A DNA stretch of 45,663 nt, taken from the NCBI GenBank assembly GCA_902773665.1, contig CACYFF010000014.1, positions 1 to 45,663 on the forward strand, written 5' to 3'. Source of the DNA: an uncultured Eubacteriales bacterium (GTDB lineage Bacteria > Bacillota > Clostridia > Peptostreptococcales > Anaerovoracaceae). Of this stretch, positions 43,927 through 45,663 are shown piece by piece (position 1 is the stretch's first letter; every line of letters begins with the position of its first letter). Position numbers and translations under genes: made by a program. The notes under the pieces were generated by a model. The model was given only the letters and a program-made list of their open reading frames with translations. It did not search any database and was not told the DNA's origin.

Positions 43927-43955
43927 ATTATACAGATAAAACCCCTGTATGTCAA
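43927..43955 (-). promoter_or_regulatory. Consensus promoter of the tRNA array
   Basis: Minus-strand TTGACA (43955-43950), 17-bp spacer, TATAAT (43932-43927): a perfect sigma-A consensus, as expected for a strong stable-RNA promoter. Its -35 box overlaps the last codon of yigZ. Confidence 0.92.
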
Positions 43956-44569
43956 CAGCAAATTTGAGAAGTTTCTAAAATTTTTGCATTGCCCGCGCTG
44001 ACCTCCATCAGGAGGGCCCCCACCCTGTTTTCATCTTCCAGGTTCATGGATAAATGCAGCGTAACGGCATCCGTATAGATCGCATCCTCGATCGTAAACG
44101 GTTCGTTTTTCTCCAAATTCTGCAGTTTTCCCAGCAGCGTATACGGGATCTCCACGACCATCTTGGAGACATCCCTTACAGTATGCTTTCCGGCCGCTTC
44201 CAGGGCGAGCTTCGCGCTGGAGGTATAGGCGCGCACCAGGCCGCCGGTGCCGAGTTTGATTCCGCCGAAATACCGCGTGACCACGCACACGAGATTGGTG
44301 AGCCCTTCCCTCTCCAGCATCTGCAGCATGGGAGGTCCGGACGTGCCCTGGGGCTCCCCGTCGTCGGACGTCCACTTCAGTTCGCTCTTTTCGCCCACGA
44401 TAAAAGCCGGGACGTTATGAGTTGCGTCCTTGTATTTTGCCCGCACAGACGCGATGAAGGCGTCGGCCTCCTCCTTGGAATAGACGGGCGCGATATGGGC
44501 GATAAAGCGGGACCGGTCGATGGTCTGTTCCGCTTCCGCTTCCTTTGCGACGGTGGTGTAGCGTATCAT
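43952..44569 (-). CDS. yigZ: YigZ/IMPACT family protein
   Basis: 205-residue protein of the YigZ (UPF0029/IMPACT) family. FIAHIAPVYSKEEADAFI and DATHNVPAFIVG come first; then WTSDDGEPQGTSGPPMLQML and VVTRYFGGIKLGTGGLVRAY make up the conserved core, and the C-terminal EF-G-like domain follows. The biochemical role is unsettled. Its start overlaps the end of hflX by 4 nt. Confidence 0.93.
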   Translation of the reverse strand: MIRYTTVAKEAEAEQTIDRSRFIAHIAPVYSKEEADAFIASVRAKYKDATHNVPAFIVGEKSELKWTSDDGEPQGTSGPPMLQMLEREGLTNLVCVVTRYFGGIKLGTGGLVRAYTSSAKLALEAAGKHTVRDVSKMVVEIPYTLLGKLQNLEKNEPFTIEDAIYTDAVTLHLSMNLEDENRVGALLMEVSAGNAKILETSQICC

Positions 44570-45663
44570 GCCAGAATAAACTCCCGGTAGCGTCCCCGGT
44601 CCTCTTCGTTTAAGTCGACCGTCAGGAGCGTACCGTTTTCTTCGTATTTCGTTTCGTAAGGCGTCGTTTTTGCCAGGATCGCGGACACGACGCTGCCCTT
44701 ATCGTAGGGCACCAGCAGCTGCACCTTCTGCAGATCTGCGAACAGGCCGCTGCGGATGCGGGCGATCAGTTCGTCGTACCCTTTCCCGGTCTTCGTGGAT
44801 ACGAAACAACTGTCCTTTCCCGAGGAAAGCTGTTTTTCCGCCAGTTCTTCCGCATCCACCAGATCGATCTTGTTGTAGACCGTCAGGGACGGCTTGCCAT
44901 CCGCGCCAAGGCTCTTGAGGACTTCCCGGGTCACGCTCTGCTGAAAATCGCTGCCCTCGAAGGACGCGTCCACGACGTGCAGCAGCAGATCCGCCTCCGT
45001 CACCTCCTCCAGCGTCGCCTTGAAGGCGTCCACCAGGGCGTGGGGCAATTTGCTGACGAACCCGACGGTATCGATCAGCAGAAAAGTGCAGCGGTCGTCC
45101 AGCGTAATGAGCCGCTGGGCCGTATCCAACGTGGCAAACAGCATGTCCTTTTCGAACACCTGCTTTTCCACCTTATCCGAAGCTGCCAGCAGGCGGTTCA
45201 TGATGGAGGATTTGCCGGCGTTGGTATAGCCCACCAGTGCGGCTACGGGAAGGCCGGACTTCTGCCGCTTGCTGCGCTGCACGCTGCGGTTGGCCTTGAC
45301 TTCGGCGATCTCCTTCTTGATCTCGTCCATGCGCCGCTGAATGTGGCGCCGGTCGGTCTCCAGTTTCTTTTCGCCGGGGCCCCTCGTGCCGATGCCTCCG
45401 CCCAGGCGCGACAAGGCTTTGCCGAAACCTAGAAGCCGCGGCATGCGGTATTGCAGCTGAGCCAGTTCCACCTGGAGTTTGCCCTCCATGGAGGTGGCAC
45501 GGTCGGCGAAGATATCCAGGATGAGGATCGTCCGGTCGATGACCCGGCAGCCGCAGGCATCCTCGATGTTGCGCAGCTGCATGCCGGACAGCTCGTCGTT
45601 GAACACGACAAGATCGGCCTCCATGTTGTGCACCAGCTCCGCCAGCTCGTCCAGCTTGCCTTT
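44566..45663 (-). CDS. hflX: GTPase HflX (5' end outside the window)
   Basis: Ribosome-associated GTPase that splits stalled ribosomes. The reading frame is open to the window edge with in-frame HflX sequence (KGKLDELAELV) before the GTG at 45633, so that GTG is internal and the true start lies beyond position 45663. The N-terminal domain holds ADLVVFNDELSGMQLRNIE and the GGGIGTRGPGEKKLETDRR region. The G domain has GYTNAGKSSIMNRL, DTVGFVSKLPHALVDAF and YNKIDLV. The protein ends 4 nt inside yigZ. Confidence 0.95.
   Translation of the reverse strand, partial: KGKLDELAELVHNMEADLVVFNDELSGMQLRNIEDACGCRVIDRTILILDIFADRATSMEGKLQVELAQLQYRMPRLLGFGKALSRLGGGIGTRGPGEKKLETDRRHIQRRMDEIKKEIAEVKANRSVQRSKRQKSGLPVAALVGYTNAGKSSIMNRLLAASDKVEKQVFEKDMLFATLDTAQRLITLDDRCTFLLIDTVGFVSKLPHALVDAFKATLEEVTEADLLLHVVDASFEGSDFQQSVTREVLKSLGADGKPSLTVYNKIDLVDAEELAEKQLSSGKDSCFVSTKTGKGYDELIARIRSGLFADLQKVQLLVPYDKGSVVSAILAKTTPYETKYEENGTLLTVDLNEEDRGRYREFILA

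Overview
The window reads as chromosomal DNA of a fairly GC-rich member of the Bacillota, most likely class Clostridia. The grounds are the hrcA-grpE-dnaK-dnaJ operon under a CIRCE element, the PrkC/Stp kinase-phosphatase pair in a def-fmt-rsmB-rsgA-rpe operon, sigma-A type promoters, strong AGGAGG ribosome binding sites, the MetQ lipoprotein transporter and a CCA-encoding tRNA array. Genus cannot be fixed from the sequence alone. Nearly all genes lie on the minus strand.

Layout. 1-2139: a periplasmic-sensor histidine kinase whose ATPase domain breaks off at about position 331, where the sequence changes abruptly into the C-terminal half of a prolipoprotein diacylglyceryl transferase (Lgt) in another frame. 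2251-7119: heat-shock operon hrcA-grpE-dnaK-dnaJ with terminator, CIRCE and a consensus promoter. 7155-9757: a lipoprotein, a PrsW-type membrane protease and an EIIC-like membrane protein. 9816-18865: operon lepA-hemW-glpK-(truncated CRP)-(giant MORN/DUF285/Sel1 repeat protein). 19057-19777: an XRE regulator and rpsT. 19849-22697: the methionine ABC transporter metQNI. 22823-35198: a tightly packed twelve-gene operon queH-priA-def-fmt-yugP-rsmB-stp-prkC-rsgA-rpe-yczE-gnd. 35232-36761: a radical SAM protein and thymidine kinase on the plus strand. 36935-42350: glycosyltransferase plus AbrB regulator, a VanRS-like two-component system with a tiny membrane ORF between its genes, and an MFS drug-efflux type protein. 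42430-43955: fifteen tRNA genes with a perfect consensus promoter and a terminator. 43952-45663: yigZ and the 3' portion of hflX.

The most striking observations are two candidate peptide-controlled switches not represented by ordinary gene calls. Upstream of metQ lies a 36-codon reading frame in which 7 of residues 10-20 are methionine. It is followed by a Rho-independent terminator whose 5' arm can instead pair with the end of the leader ORF, the layout expected of a ribosome-mediated methionine attenuator. Upstream of the MFS gene lies a 27-codon leader ORF followed by an 8-bp perfect stem that buries the MFS ribosome binding site, the layout of a translational attenuator. Other points of interest are the 1359-residue MORN-DUF285-Sel1 protein, a 21-bp palindrome filling the spacer of the hrcA promoter, and the kinase/Lgt junction, which may be an assembly chimera.
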